64,000 nucleotides of DNA from Kitasatospora sp. NBC_00240 (GCF_026342405.1 NZ_JAPEMU010000001.1:6076001-6140000), one strand, 5' to 3'. Positions 33,156 through 41,198 are shown, numbered from the stretch's first letter. Translations and numbers: made by a program. Notes: generated from the letters alone by a model not told the origin.

Positions 33156-33587
33156 ATGCTGACCATCACCCGCGAACTGCACGACGCGATCGTCGCCCAC
33201 GCCCGGGCCGACCACCCGGACGAGGCCTGCGGCGTCATCGCCGGACCGGCCGGCACCGGCCGGCCCGAGCGGTTCATCCCGATGCTCAACGCGGCGCGCT
33301 CGCCCACGTTCTACGAGTTCGACTCCGGCGACCTCTTCAAGCTCTACCGCGACATGGACGACCGCGACGAGGAGCCGGTGGTCGTCTACCACTCGCACAC
33401 CGCGACCGAGGCCTACCCCTCGCGCACCGACGTCTCGCTCGCCTCCGAGCCGCACGCCCACTACGTGCTCGTCTCCACCGCCGAAGGTACCGAGCCCGGC
33501 GACCCGTTCCAGTTCCGCTCGTACCGGATCGTGGACGGGGAGATTACGGAGGAAGACGTCCAGGTCGTCGAGGCCTACCAGCCCTGA
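33156..33587 (+). CDS. mec: JAMM/M67 metallopeptidase (Mec-type, CysO-processing)
   Basis: The 143-residue JAMM protein has the catalytic Glu23 (HPDEACGVI) and the zinc motif His79-x-His81-x10-Asp92 (YHSHTATEAYPSRTD). In M. tuberculosis the homologue Mec+ (Rv1334) cleaves cysteine from the CysO-cysteine adduct, and related enzymes trim sulfur-carrier C-termini. Here it lies upstream of cysO and cysM, as in that pathway. A perfect hairpin follows, so the cysO unit probably has its own promoter. Confidence 0.92.
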   Translation: MLTITRELHDAIVAHARADHPDEACGVIAGPAGTGRPERFIPMLNAARSPTFYEFDSGDLFKLYRDMDDRDEEPVVVYHSHTATEAYPSRTDVSLASEPHAHYVLVSTAEGTEPGDPFQFRSYRIVDGEITEEDVQVVEAYQP

Positions 33588-33606
33588 CCGCACCCACCTG
33601 GATTCC

Positions 33607-33640
33607 GGCCCGCCGGGCGCCCACCAGCGCCCGGCGGGCC
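33607..33640 (+). terminator. Terminator after the JAMM peptidase gene
   Basis: Perfect 14-bp arms (33607-33620 and 33627-33640), 6-nt loop, starting 19 bp after the stop codon. Confidence 0.88.
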
Positions 33641-33744
33641 TTCGCACGCCCCCGGCCGAATCCCCGCCGTCCACCCGAATCTCATCAGGAGATACAGAAT
33701 CATCCGGATCGCGAGACGGGAATGTCGGAGCGGGGCCGGGAATC

Positions 33745-33750
33745 TATACG
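33745..33750 (+). promoter_or_regulatory. Candidate -10 element of the cysO leader promoter
   Basis: TATACG lies so that transcription would begin at about 33757-33759, on or next to the ATG of the leader ORF, which lacks a ribosome site. The -35 region is not convincing. Confidence 0.4.
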
Positions 33751-33758
33751 ATGAGCCC

Positions 33759-33878
33759 ATGCGTTCCGTCGATGTGAGCACTCAGGCACCGGGCATCCGC
33801 CTCGTGGCGCGCCTGCACGTCGACCTGTGCCGGCTCGCCAGCGCGATCTGTCCCGGTACGTCCGCCGGCTCCCGCTGA
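33759..33878 (+). CDS. Cys-containing leader peptide upstream of cysO
   Basis: A 39-codon ORF with two Cys codons; its core RLVARLHVDLCRLASAIC fits the pattern seen in streptomycete 'putative leader peptides' (R-x-H-[VI]-D-x-x-R-x-x-S-A-x-C) that precede sulfur genes. It ends 97 bp before cysO. No ribosome site is seen and a -10-like TATACG lies 9 bp upstream, so a leaderless start is likely. Established work in mycobacteria shows Cys-codon-rich upstream ORFs repress sulfur genes when cysteine is plentiful; a similar role here is inference. A second peptide of the same kind lies at 43631-43708. Confidence 0.8.
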   Translation: MRSVDVSTQAPGIRLVARLHVDLCRLASAICPGTSAGSR

Positions 33879-33975
33879 GCCGCCCGCCCCGGCCTGCCAC
33901 CCGGCACCGACGCCCGGGGCCACGCCCTGCCGCGCCCCTGCGGCCCACCCATTCCACCTGCACAGGAGCGCATTC

Positions 33976-34254
33976 ATGGCCATCGAGGTCCGCATCCCGA
34001 CCATCCTCCGTACCTACACCGACGGCGCCAAGGCCGTCGAGGGCTCCGGCGCCAACCTCGGCGAGCTCATCGCGGACCTCGACGCCCGCCACCCCGGCAT
34101 CGCCGCCCGGCTGCTGGAGGGCGGCGACCTGCGCCGCTTCGTGAACGTGTACCTGAACGACGAGGACGTCCGGTTCCTGGAGGGCATCTCCACCGCCCTC
34201 GCCGACGGCGACAACGTGACCATCCTCCCCGCCGTGGCCGGCGGCGCCCGCTAG
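33976..34254 (+). CDS. cysO: CysO sulfur carrier protein (MoaD/ThiS/ubiquitin-like)
   Basis: A 92-residue beta-grasp protein: VRIPTILRTYTDGAKAVEGSG, DLDARHPGIAARLL, RRFVNVYLNDEDVRFL and DNVTILPAVAGG. The carrier C-terminus should be Gly-Gly, thiocarboxylated by a MoeZ-like enzyme, but here two residues (Ala-Arg) follow the Gly-Gly. They would have to be removed before activation, probably by the JAMM peptidase encoded just upstream. It hands sulfur to CysM-bound O-phosphoserine for cysteine synthesis. AGGAG lies before the ATG. Confidence 0.93.
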   Translation: MAIEVRIPTILRTYTDGAKAVEGSGANLGELIADLDARHPGIAARLLEGGDLRRFVNVYLNDEDVRFLEGISTALADGDNVTILPAVAGGAR

Positions 34255-34263
34255 CCGGGCCCG

Positions 34264-34293
34264 GGCCCGTCCGCCGGCACCGGCGGACGGGCC
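34264..34293 (+). terminator. Hairpin between cysO and cysM
   Basis: Arms of up to 14 bp (34264-34277 and 34280-34293) pair perfectly with a very short loop, 10 bp after the cysO stop and 55 bp before cysM. It may lower cysM expression relative to cysO or protect the cysO message. Confidence 0.75.
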
Positions 34294-34347
34294 GACGCGC
34301 TCCACCACCCTCACCCACGCCGCACCCGCCCGCCGCCGGAGGCTCCC

Positions 34348-35316
34348 TTGCGTTACGACAGCCCGCTCGAAGCCGTCGGCAACACCCCGCTGGTGCGGCT
34401 GCCCCGGCTCTCGGCCGGCGTCCCCGGCAACGAGGCCGGCCAGGTCTCGCTCTGGGCCAAGCTGGAGGACCGCAACCCCACCGGCTCCATCAAGGACCGC
34501 CCGGCGCTGCACATGATCGAGCGCGCCGAGGCCGCCGGCCTGCTCACGCCCGGCTGCACGATCCTGGAGCCGACCAGCGGCAACACCGGCATCTCGCTCG
34601 CCATGGCCGCCAAGCTCAAGGGCTACCGGATGGTCTGCGTGATGCCCGAGAACACCAGCGAGGAACGCCGCGAACTGCTGCGGATGTGGGGCGCCGAGAT
34701 CATCGGCTCGCCCGCCGCCGGCGGCTCCAACACCGCGGTGCGGATCGCCAAGGAGATCTCCGCCGAGCACCCCGACTGGGTGATGCTCTACCAGTACGGC
34801 AACCCCGACAACGCGGGCGCGCACTATGCCACCACCGGCCCCGAGATCCTCGCCGACCTGCCGACCGTCACCCACTTCGTGGCGGGCCTCGGCACCACCG
34901 GCACCCTGATGGGCGTGGGCCGGTTCCTGCGCGAGAAGGTCCCCGGCGTGCAGATCGTCGCCGCCGAGCCGCGCTACGACGACCTGGTCTACGGCCTGCG
35001 CAACCTCGACGAGGGCTTCGTCCCCGAGCTGTACGACGCCGAGGTGCTCACCACCCGCTTCAGCGTGGGCTCGGCGGACGCCGTCCGCCGCACCCGGGAG
35101 CTCCTCCAGCAGGAGGGCATCTTCGCGGGCGTCTCCACCGGCGCCATCCTGCACGCGGCGGTGGGCGTCGCCCGCAAGGCCGCGGCGGCCGGCGAGCGCG
35201 CGGACGTGGTTTTCGTGGTCGCGGACGGCGGCTGGAAGTACCTCTCCACCGGCATCTACACCGCCGAGAGCACCGAGGACGCGGTCGAGGCCCTGCAGGG
35301 CCAGCTCTGGGCCTGA
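34348..35316 (+). CDS. cysM: CysO-thiocarboxylate-dependent cysteine synthase CysM
   Basis: The 322-residue PLP enzyme has the Schiff-base lysine Lys49 (DRNPTGSIKDRPA), the substrate loop EPTSGNTGISLAMAA and the phosphate-binding GLGTTGTLMGVG. Compared with sulfide-dependent cysteine synthases it has the CysM pattern MPENTSEERRELLRMWGAEII. In the CysO pathway it makes a CysO-cysteine adduct from O-phosphoserine and thiocarboxylated CysO. TTG 34348 is used; ggagg lies 5 nt upstream. Confidence 0.94.
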   Translation: MRYDSPLEAVGNTPLVRLPRLSAGVPGNEAGQVSLWAKLEDRNPTGSIKDRPALHMIERAEAAGLLTPGCTILEPTSGNTGISLAMAAKLKGYRMVCVMPENTSEERRELLRMWGAEIIGSPAAGGSNTAVRIAKEISAEHPDWVMLYQYGNPDNAGAHYATTGPEILADLPTVTHFVAGLGTTGTLMGVGRFLREKVPGVQIVAAEPRYDDLVYGLRNLDEGFVPELYDAEVLTTRFSVGSADAVRRTRELLQQEGIFAGVSTGAILHAAVGVARKAAAAGERADVVFVVADGGWKYLSTGIYTAESTEDAVEALQGQLWA

Positions 35317-35363
35317 CCGGCCACGCCCGGCGGCCCACCGGACAGGCGTCCGGAGCTCCGGCA

Positions 35364-35467
35364 CCCACGCGCAGGCGCCCACGCGCAGGCGCCCGGAGCG
35401 CCCCCTGCCCTGAGCGCCCTCTGCCCTGAGCGCCCTCTGCCCTGAGCGCCCTCTGCCCTGAGCGCCC
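35364..35467. repeat. Tandem repeats: 14 bp x2 and 16 bp x4
   Basis: cccacgcgcaggcg occurs at 35364-35377 and 35378-35391. ctgccctgagcgccct occurs at 35405-35420, 35421-35436, 35437-35452 and, one base short, 35453-35467. The array lies between the convergent cysM and MazF-like genes. Confidence 0.93.
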
Positions 35468-35498
35468 GTGGCCGGGCGCTCCCGGCCCGGGCGCCAGG

Positions 35499-35948
35499 TC
35501 AGCCGCTGCGCCGGGCCCGCGCCCAGGTCCGCTCGTCGAGCGGGCCGATCCGGCGGCGGAACGCGGACAGCGGCACCTCCCGCAACTCGTCCGTCTCCAG
35601 CCAGCTGGTCCGGCCCCGGGCGTCGCCCACCGCGCCCGGCGGCAGCGCCAGCACCCCGGGGCGCTCCGCGTGGTGCTTACTGGTGATCTTCGCGACGGTC
35701 GCCGTCCGGCCGTTCACCCGCAGGACCAGGCACGGGCGGTCCTTGGCCCCGGGACCGTCCTCGAACGGGACCTCGGCCCACCAGATCTCCCGCGGCACCG
35801 GCCGCCCGCCCCGCCCGCCCCGCGCCGGCCGTGAGCCGGCCCCCGGCGGGCGCCCGGGCCCCGGACGCCGCCGCGACCTGCGCGCCAGCACCCCCACCAG
35901 CACGGCCAGCGCCACCGCCGCGGCTCCGACCACCCAGTACGCGTTCAC
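35499..35948 (-). CDS. Membrane-anchored PemK/MazF-like protein
   Basis: The 149-residue protein has an N-terminal membrane segment (about 3-22), a basic Arg/Pro/Gly linker, and a PemK/MazF-like SH3-barrel domain (about 55-149: REIWWAEVPFEDGPGAKDRPCLVLRV, TATVAKITSKHH, WLETDELREVPLSAFRRRIG). MazF toxins are normally soluble RNases paired with an antitoxin; here there is a membrane anchor and no antitoxin ORF beside it. GTG 35948 starts the frame. A 16-bp imperfect direct duplication (gaacg-gtactgggtg) overlaps the start. Toxin activity is unproven. Confidence 0.78.
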   Translation of the reverse strand: MNAYWVVGAAAVALAVLVGVLARRSRRRPGPGRPPGAGSRPARGGRGGRPVPREIWWAEVPFEDGPGAKDRPCLVLRVNGRTATVAKITSKHHAERPGVLALPPGAVGDARGRTSWLETDELREVPLSAFRRRIGPLDERTWARARRSG

Positions 35949-36173
35949 ACCCAGTACCCGTTCATCCGCCCGACCGTACCCGGCCGGGCCGGGGCCCGGA
36001 ACTCCCCCCACCACGGTGACCGCCGTGACACTTGGGCATTTATCCGTTCGCTGTCCCTGATTCGTCGCAAAACAGTCACCGCGTCCGATCCACGGCCAAG
36101 TCGCCCGGCCGGACGGAAAGGCTGGACCCGCAGCCGAGGCCGGCCTCGGAGCTCCCCGCCCGAAGGTGGCCCC

Positions 36174-36368
36174 ATGACCCCGAGCAGCACCGATCTCTGG
36201 TCGTACGCCGAGATCGCCCGCCACATCAGCGTCCAGCCCGAGACCGTCCGCAACTACCGCCGGCACGGGCTGCTGCCCGAACCCGACCTGCACGACACCG
36301 CCGGGCACCCCCGCTGGTACGCCGACACCATCAGGACCTGGGCCCGCAGCCGCCCGCGCCACCGCTGA
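36174..36368 (+). CDS. Small MerR-like helix-turn-helix protein
   Basis: A 64-residue protein made of one HTH: LWSYAEIARHISVQPETVRNYRRHGLLPEPD, then HPRWYADTIRTWARSRP, as in excisionase/MerR-type one-domain proteins. The ATG follows gtggcccc with no strong ribosome site. It is divergent from the MazF-like gene with 225 bp between and could regulate it. Confidence 0.8.
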   Translation: MTPSSTDLWSYAEIARHISVQPETVRNYRRHGLLPEPDLHDTAGHPRWYADTIRTWARSRPRHR

Positions 36369-36732
36369 CCGGCCCCCATCCCGCCGGTCCTCCCGCCCCG
36401 CCGACCCTCCCCTCGTCCGGTTCGCCCCGCCCACGGCCGCCGCCCGAGCACCGCCCGCACTCCCGTCCGGGCCCCGCGCGCACTCCCGGCCCCGGCGCGC
36501 CGGTGGCCGCGCGCGCCGCCCGCCACCGTCCCCGTCCCGCAGCGTTCTGGTGATTCCAGCCACAGCCCGGCACGGAGACGGGGGCAAAGTGCCTCTGCGC
36601 CCTTACTCTCGACACGCGAACGCAGTGCTACCGACCGGTGTACCAACGGGTAGCGACGGGCCCGACGGACGACCGGGCCCGGACAGCCATGACCAACAGC
36701 AGCCAGGACGTGTCGGGGCGGAGGGGCTCGGT
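36369..36732. other. Pro/Arg-type GC-rich spacer and MBL promoter region
   Basis: From 36369 to about 36540 the DNA is low-complexity ccc/gcc-rich sequence without coding signal. From 36545 to 36660 it is less GC-rich and probably holds the promoter for the MBL hydrolase gene. No gene is supported. Confidence 0.5.
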
Positions 36733-37479
36733 ATGAAACTGACCGTGGTGGGGTGCTCGGGAAGCTTCCCGTCCACCGAATCGCCGTGCTCCAGCTACCT
36801 CGTGGAGGCCGACGGCTACCGCGTCGTGATCGACCTCGGCAACGGCGCGCTCGGCGCCCTGCAGCACTACTGCGGCCTGTACGACGTCGACGCCGTACTG
36901 CTCAGCCACCTGCACGCCGACCACTGCATCGACCTCTGCGCCTACTGGGTGGCGCGCAACTACCGGGCCGAGGGCTGCCCCGAACTCCTCCCCGTGTACG
37001 GCCCGACCGGCACCGCCGAGCGCCTCGCCCGCGCCTACGACATGCCCGAGGAGCCCGGCATGCGCGAGGTCTTCGACTTCCGCACGCTGCGCCCCGGCAG
37101 CTTCGACCTCGGCCCGCTGCGGATCACCGTCGCCCAGGTCAACCACCCCGTCGAGGCCTATGCCTTCCGGGTCGAGCACCAGGGCCGCTCGTTCGTCTAC
37201 TCCGGCGACACCGGCGAGTGCGCCGACCTCGTCGACCTCGCCCGCGACAGCGACCTCTTCCTCTGCGAGGCGGCCTACACCGACGGGCGGGACACCTACC
37301 AGGCCGTCCACCTCAACGGCCGCGAGGCCGGCGAGCACGCCACCGCGGCCGGCGCCCACCGTCTGGTGCTCACCCACATCCCGCCGTGGACCGACGCCGA
37401 ACGCAACCGCAAGGACGCCGTCGCCGCGTACGCCGGGCCGGTCGAGATCGCCCGACCCGGCGCGGTCTACGAGATCTGA
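36733..37479 (+). CDS. MBL-fold metallo-hydrolase (Rv1339-like)
   Basis: The 248-residue protein has the metallo-beta-lactamase metal site HLHADHCID (about 58-66), further ligands in NHPVEAYAF and YSGDTGECADLV, and a final His in LVLTHIPPWTD. It is most like the actinobacterial RNase Z-like group that includes Rv1339, reported as a cyclic-nucleotide phosphodiesterase. It keeps the same place between the cys genes and rph as in M. tuberculosis. gagggg lies 6 nt before ATG 36733. Actual substrate unknown. Confidence 0.88.
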   Translation: MKLTVVGCSGSFPSTESPCSSYLVEADGYRVVIDLGNGALGALQHYCGLYDVDAVLLSHLHADHCIDLCAYWVARNYRAEGCPELLPVYGPTGTAERLARAYDMPEEPGMREVFDFRTLRPGSFDLGPLRITVAQVNHPVEAYAFRVEHQGRSFVYSGDTGECADLVDLARDSDLFLCEAAYTDGRDTYQAVHLNGREAGEHATAAGAHRLVLTHIPPWTDAERNRKDAVAAYAGPVEIARPGAVYEI

Positions 37480-37695
37480 CCGGTCGGAGGGCCTTCGCGG
37501 CACTCCGGAAAGTTTTTTCGGATCCACCCGCAACCTCCCGGGCCCCCGCACGTCCATATGAGTGAGCGGCACGGAAGCCGCGCACAGTCGCCGGGCCCGT
37601 CGGGCCGGCCACCGCCACACCACTCATCAGGCTTGTTTCGTGCTGCCCGGAAACGGCTCCTCGCCGGTGCCCGGGCGGATCCAGGGGGGATCACC

Positions 37696-38979
37696 ATGCT
37701 TCAGACCAACCGTGCCCTGCGCCGCGCCGGCCGCGTCGTCCCGGCCGCCGTCCTCACCGCCGGGCTGCTCGCCGGCGGCGCCGTCACCGCCGCCCCGGCC
37801 TTCGCCGGCGGGGCGCCGCTGACCCTCACCGTGCAGCCGCCGTCCTCGATCGGCGCCGCCGGCGGGCCGGTCGAGTTCACCGAGACGATCGCCAACCCGG
37901 GCGGCACGGGCTGGGCCGTGGTCCTCCAGCTCACCGCCGAGACCGCGGCGGGGGCCGGGGAGAACTTCATCAGCATCGAAGCCCGCAACGAGCTGAACGG
38001 CCTGTGGGACGCGGTTCCGGTGACCCTGCACCACGAGCAGGACAAGGACGTCTTCTCGGCCGAGGTGATCGGAAAGATCATCGTACCGGCGGGGGAGAAG
38101 AAGGACGTCCACCTGCGCCTCGGCGCGCCGATGGGCAAGCCGCACGACGGTGCGTCCAACGGCGGCGTCGGTCCGGCCGTCACCCTCCGTTCGGAGGTCA
38201 AGGGCTGGTGGCAGGACACCCCGGTGGAGCCCGCCGTGCGGGACACCCGCACCATCAAGGTGGACGCGATCTCCAACGAGCTCGCCGGCGTCCCGGCCAA
38301 GGCCGTCGCGGGCGGAGCGCCGGTCGAGTTCGACGCGGTGCTCAGGAACCCGTCACCGTCCGCCTACACCAACCTCGGCAACGTCCTGTTCGCGGACAAG
38401 CACGCCAAGGTCGAGGTCCGCCGCGCCGACGGCACCTGGAGCACCCTGACGGGGATCACCGTGCCCGACGGCAACCCCGGGCAGGCCGGCTTCTACCTGG
38501 ACGGCCGCAACTCCTCGGCCGCGCCCGCCAGCACGACGACCGACCGGGTCCGGCTCAGCTACCCCGCGGGCACTCCGGGCACCGCGGGCGAGGTCCGGAC
38601 CTGCGTCTTCGTCAACGAGTCCCAGGACACGCCGTTCCACGGCACCACCTTCTGCGCCAAGGGCGCGACCATCGCGATCACCGAGGCCGCCACCCCCAGG
38701 CCCACCACCCCGGCCCCGGCCGGCACCTCCGCCACCCCGGCGCAGCCGTCCACCGCCGCCACGTCCGCCGCGGCCGTCCCGGCCGCCGTCACCAGCGCCT
38801 CACCGACCGCGACCGCGACCGCGACCGCCGACGCCCCGGCGCCGGCCGGCCGGCTGGCCGTCACCGGCGCCGACGGCGGCCGCACCGGCCTCCTCGCGGG
38901 CATCGCCGCGCTCCTGATCGGCGCCGGCATCGCCGCCTTCGTCGTCGTCCGGCGCCGGCGCGCCGACGGCACCGCGTGA
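37696..38979 (+). CDS. Sortase-anchored surface protein (LAVTG)
   Basis: The 427-residue protein has a signal peptide (1-38), two or so beta-rich domains (about 40-330: PVEFTETIANPGGTGWAVVLQL and a similar VEFDAVLRNPSPSAYTNLGNVL, suggesting an internal repeat), a Thr/Ala/Pro stalk, and a sorting signal: LAVTGADGG, a hydrophobic segment and an RRRR tail. LAxTG is the class E sortase motif of streptomycetes, so it should be linked to peptidoglycan. The ribosome site gggggga is 6 nt from ATG 37696. Ligand unknown. Confidence 0.88.
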   Translation: MLQTNRALRRAGRVVPAAVLTAGLLAGGAVTAAPAFAGGAPLTLTVQPPSSIGAAGGPVEFTETIANPGGTGWAVVLQLTAETAAGAGENFISIEARNELNGLWDAVPVTLHHEQDKDVFSAEVIGKIIVPAGEKKDVHLRLGAPMGKPHDGASNGGVGPAVTLRSEVKGWWQDTPVEPAVRDTRTIKVDAISNELAGVPAKAVAGGAPVEFDAVLRNPSPSAYTNLGNVLFADKHAKVEVRRADGTWSTLTGITVPDGNPGQAGFYLDGRNSSAAPASTTTDRVRLSYPAGTPGTAGEVRTCVFVNESQDTPFHGTTFCAKGATIAITEAATPRPTTPAPAGTSATPAQPSTAATSAAAVPAAVTSASPTATATATADAPAPAGRLAVTGADGGRTGLLAGIAALLIGAGIAAFVVVRRRRADGTA

Positions 38980-39034
38980 GCGGACGTCCGCCCGGCCCCG
39001 CCGCGCCCGCGGCCGGGCCGGCCGGACCGGCGCC

Positions 39035-39958
39035 TCAGCCCACCGGCGTCAGCCAGCGCCGGTAGCGCGGGTCGGCGCCCGAGACCGCGGCCCGGTACGC
39101 CTCCCGCAGCCGGTCGGTGACCGGTCCCGGCGCGGCCGGCAGCGCCCGGTCGTCCAGCGAGCGGACCGCGACCACCCCGGCCGCGGTCCCGCAGACGAAC
39201 AGTTCGTCCGCCGCGTACAGGTCCGAACGCAGCAGGTTCTCCACCCGGACCTCCACCCCCAGATCCCGGGCCAGCGTCAGCACGGTGTCCTGGGTGATCC
39301 CCTCCAGCGCGCCCGCACTGGACGGCGGCGTGCGGAGCACCCCGTCGCGGACGGCGAACACGTTCTCCCCGGTGCACTCGCTCACCGAGCCGTCCGGGCC
39401 CAGCAGCAGCGCCTCGTCGTAGCCCGCATCGTTCGCCTCCCGGCGGGCCAGCACCGAGTTCAGGTAGGGGCCGGTGGCCTTCGCGGCGGGCGGCACCGCG
39501 TTCGGGTCGTTCCGCCGCCAACTGCTGGTCTTCAGGGTGATCCCGGCCTCCTCCCCGGGGAGTTGGCCCTGCCATTCCCAGCCCGCGATCGACACGGTGA
39601 CCGGCGAGTGCCGCATGTCGATCCCCATCGAGCCGTAACCGAGGAACGCGAAGTGCCGCAGGTAGCAGGCCCGGTGGCCGTTGGCCCGGACCAGCTCCGC
39701 CGTCGCCTTCGTCAAGTCGTCGGTGCTGTAGGGAAGGTGCATGCGCAGCATATGGGCGCTGCGCTCCAGCCGGCGCAGGTGCTCGGGCAGCCGGAACACC
39801 GCCGGACCGTCCGCGGTCTCGAACACCCGGGTGCCCTCCAGCACCCCCGTGCCGTAGTGCAGGCCGTGCGTCAGCACATGGGTCCGCGCCTCGTGCCAGG
39901 GCACCAGCGCGCCGTCCAACCAGATCGTCGAAGCTTCGGGAAGAGCCATACGCACCAT
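39035..39958 (-). CDS. Branched-chain amino acid aminotransferase-like (PLP fold type IV)
   Basis: A 307-residue protein of the IlvE family: HVLTHGLHYGTGVLEGTRVFE, the Schiff-base lysine region (PPAAKATGPYLNSVLARREA), YDEALLLGPDGSVSECTGENVF and ELFVCGTAAGVVAVRSLD. IlvE interconverts branched-chain amino acids and 2-oxoacids. D-amino acid or aminodeoxychorismate lyase relatives share this fold, but the length and motifs favour IlvE. ATG 39958 has gaggtgg upstream. The surroundings give no pathway context. Confidence 0.9.
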   Translation of the reverse strand: MVRMALPEASTIWLDGALVPWHEARTHVLTHGLHYGTGVLEGTRVFETADGPAVFRLPEHLRRLERSAHMLRMHLPYSTDDLTKATAELVRANGHRACYLRHFAFLGYGSMGIDMRHSPVTVSIAGWEWQGQLPGEEAGITLKTSSWRRNDPNAVPPAAKATGPYLNSVLARREANDAGYDEALLLGPDGSVSECTGENVFAVRDGVLRTPPSSAGALEGITQDTVLTLARDLGVEVRVENLLRSDLYAADELFVCGTAAGVVAVRSLDDRALPAAPGPVTDRLREAYRAAVSGADPRYRRWLTPVG

Positions 39959-40092
39959 CGTGGCCACCTCGGCCGGGCGGGTCAGCCTCCTCGGCGTGGC
40001 CGGAACAGGTCGTGGCCGGGAGCGGAACCGGCGGCCGTCTCGTCCCTCGGAAACCCCGACCCGGCCCGCCCGCGCCTCACTAGGCTGCGCCG

Positions 40093-41148
40093 ATGGAGCG
40101 CACCGAGCACGCGCAGACGCCCGGCGACAGCGACGCCGTCCGGCTCTACGCCCGCCTGCTCACCGACCCCGGCCGCCCGCCCGGCGCTCCCGACCCCGGC
40201 TGGACCGGAGCGCGACTCGCCGCCGCCACCGCCGAACTGCGCGCGCTCGGCCTGCTCCAGCCCACCGCCGCCGACACCGGCGGGCACGCCGCGGTCTCCG
40301 TCGACACCGCCGTCCGCCAGCTCCTGCTCGACACGGACACCCAGGTCACCGCCCTGGTCGCCGCGCTCGGCCGGGCCCGCGACGCGGTCGGCCGGCTGCA
40401 CGACGGATACCTGCCGGTGCAGGAACGCCACCGCGCCGAGCACCCGCTCGAACTCGTCCGGGGCGCCGACCGGATCGCCGCCCTGCTGGAGGACGCGGCC
40501 CGCGGCGCCCGCACCGAGGCGCTCTCGCTCCGGCCCGGCCAGGACGCCTCCGAGCCGGCGCTGGCCGGCAAACTCGCGCGCGAACGCCTCGCCCTCGCCC
40601 ACGGCGTCGCCATGCGCACCGTCTACCCGGCCGCCGCGCTGCGCCGCCCCACCGTCCTTGCCCACCTGCGGGAACTCACCGCGGCGGGCGCCCACATCCG
40701 GGTCGCCCACACCCTCCCGCTCTGGCTGATCTGCGTCGACGCCCGGCTCGCGATCCTGCCCGCCGCCGACTCCGACCACGCCCCGGGTTCGTTGCACGCC
40801 CCCGGGGCCGACCCGGCCGAGGCCCACGAACCCCGGGCCGCGGCGGCCGTCCTGGTCCGCGAGCCGGCCCTGGTGGCGATGATCCGCGAACTCTTCGAGT
40901 ACTTCTGGGCCGGCGCCTGGACCCCGCCCGAACTCCTCACCGGCGACCGCGCCCCGGCCGAGCCCGCCGACCGCCACCAGGAGGTGCTGCGGCTGCTCGC
41001 CGCCGGACTCACCGACGCCGCGATCGGCCGCAAGCTGGAGGTCTCCGAGCGGACCGTCCGGCGCCTGGTCGCGGAGCTGATCGCCGACCTGGGAGCGGAC
41101 AGCCGCTTCCAGGCCGGCGTGCACGCCGCCCGTCTCGGCCGGCTGTAG
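40093..41148 (+). CDS. LuxR-type HTH regulator with TrmB-like layout
   Basis: A 351-residue regulator with a C-terminal LuxR-type HTH (about 298-345: RHQEVLRLLAAGLTDAAIGRKLEVSERTVRRLVAELIADLGADSRFQAGVHAARLG). Its N-terminal part (ARLAAATAELRALGLLQ) resembles a winged-helix start, and the middle has a PLD/TrmB-like region (GVAMRTVYPAAALRRP). Such streptomycete regulators often act in secondary metabolism or sulfur genes. Target unknown; it is convergent with the monooxygenase operon. Confidence 0.85.
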   Translation: MERTEHAQTPGDSDAVRLYARLLTDPGRPPGAPDPGWTGARLAAATAELRALGLLQPTAADTGGHAAVSVDTAVRQLLLDTDTQVTALVAALGRARDAVGRLHDGYLPVQERHRAEHPLELVRGADRIAALLEDAARGARTEALSLRPGQDASEPALAGKLARERLALAHGVAMRTVYPAAALRRPTVLAHLRELTAAGAHIRVAHTLPLWLICVDARLAILPAADSDHAPGSLHAPGADPAEAHEPRAAAAVLVREPALVAMIRELFEYFWAGAWTPPELLTGDRAPAEPADRHQEVLRLLAAGLTDAAIGRKLEVSERTVRRLVAELIADLGADSRFQAGVHAARLGRL

Positions 41149-41162
41149 GCCCGCGCGGGCGT

Positions 41163-41193
41163 GCTCCCGCACGAGTCGCCACCGCGCGGGAGC
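41163..41193. terminator. Hairpin between convergent regulator and monooxygenase genes
   Basis: Arms gctcccgc (41163-41170) and gcgggagc (41186-41193) pair perfectly. A palindromic cccgcgcggg lies just before it. Confidence 0.6.
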
Positions 41194-41198
41194 GGACC

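Noticed and set aside
35405..35467. Possible CRISPR-like array
   Set aside because: Units are only 16 bp with no spacers between them and no cas gene near; it is a simple tandem repeat.
37484..37515. Intrinsic terminator with T-run after the MBL gene
   Set aside because: The stem is only 5 bp (cggag/ctccg) before the tttttt run, so it is too weak to call.
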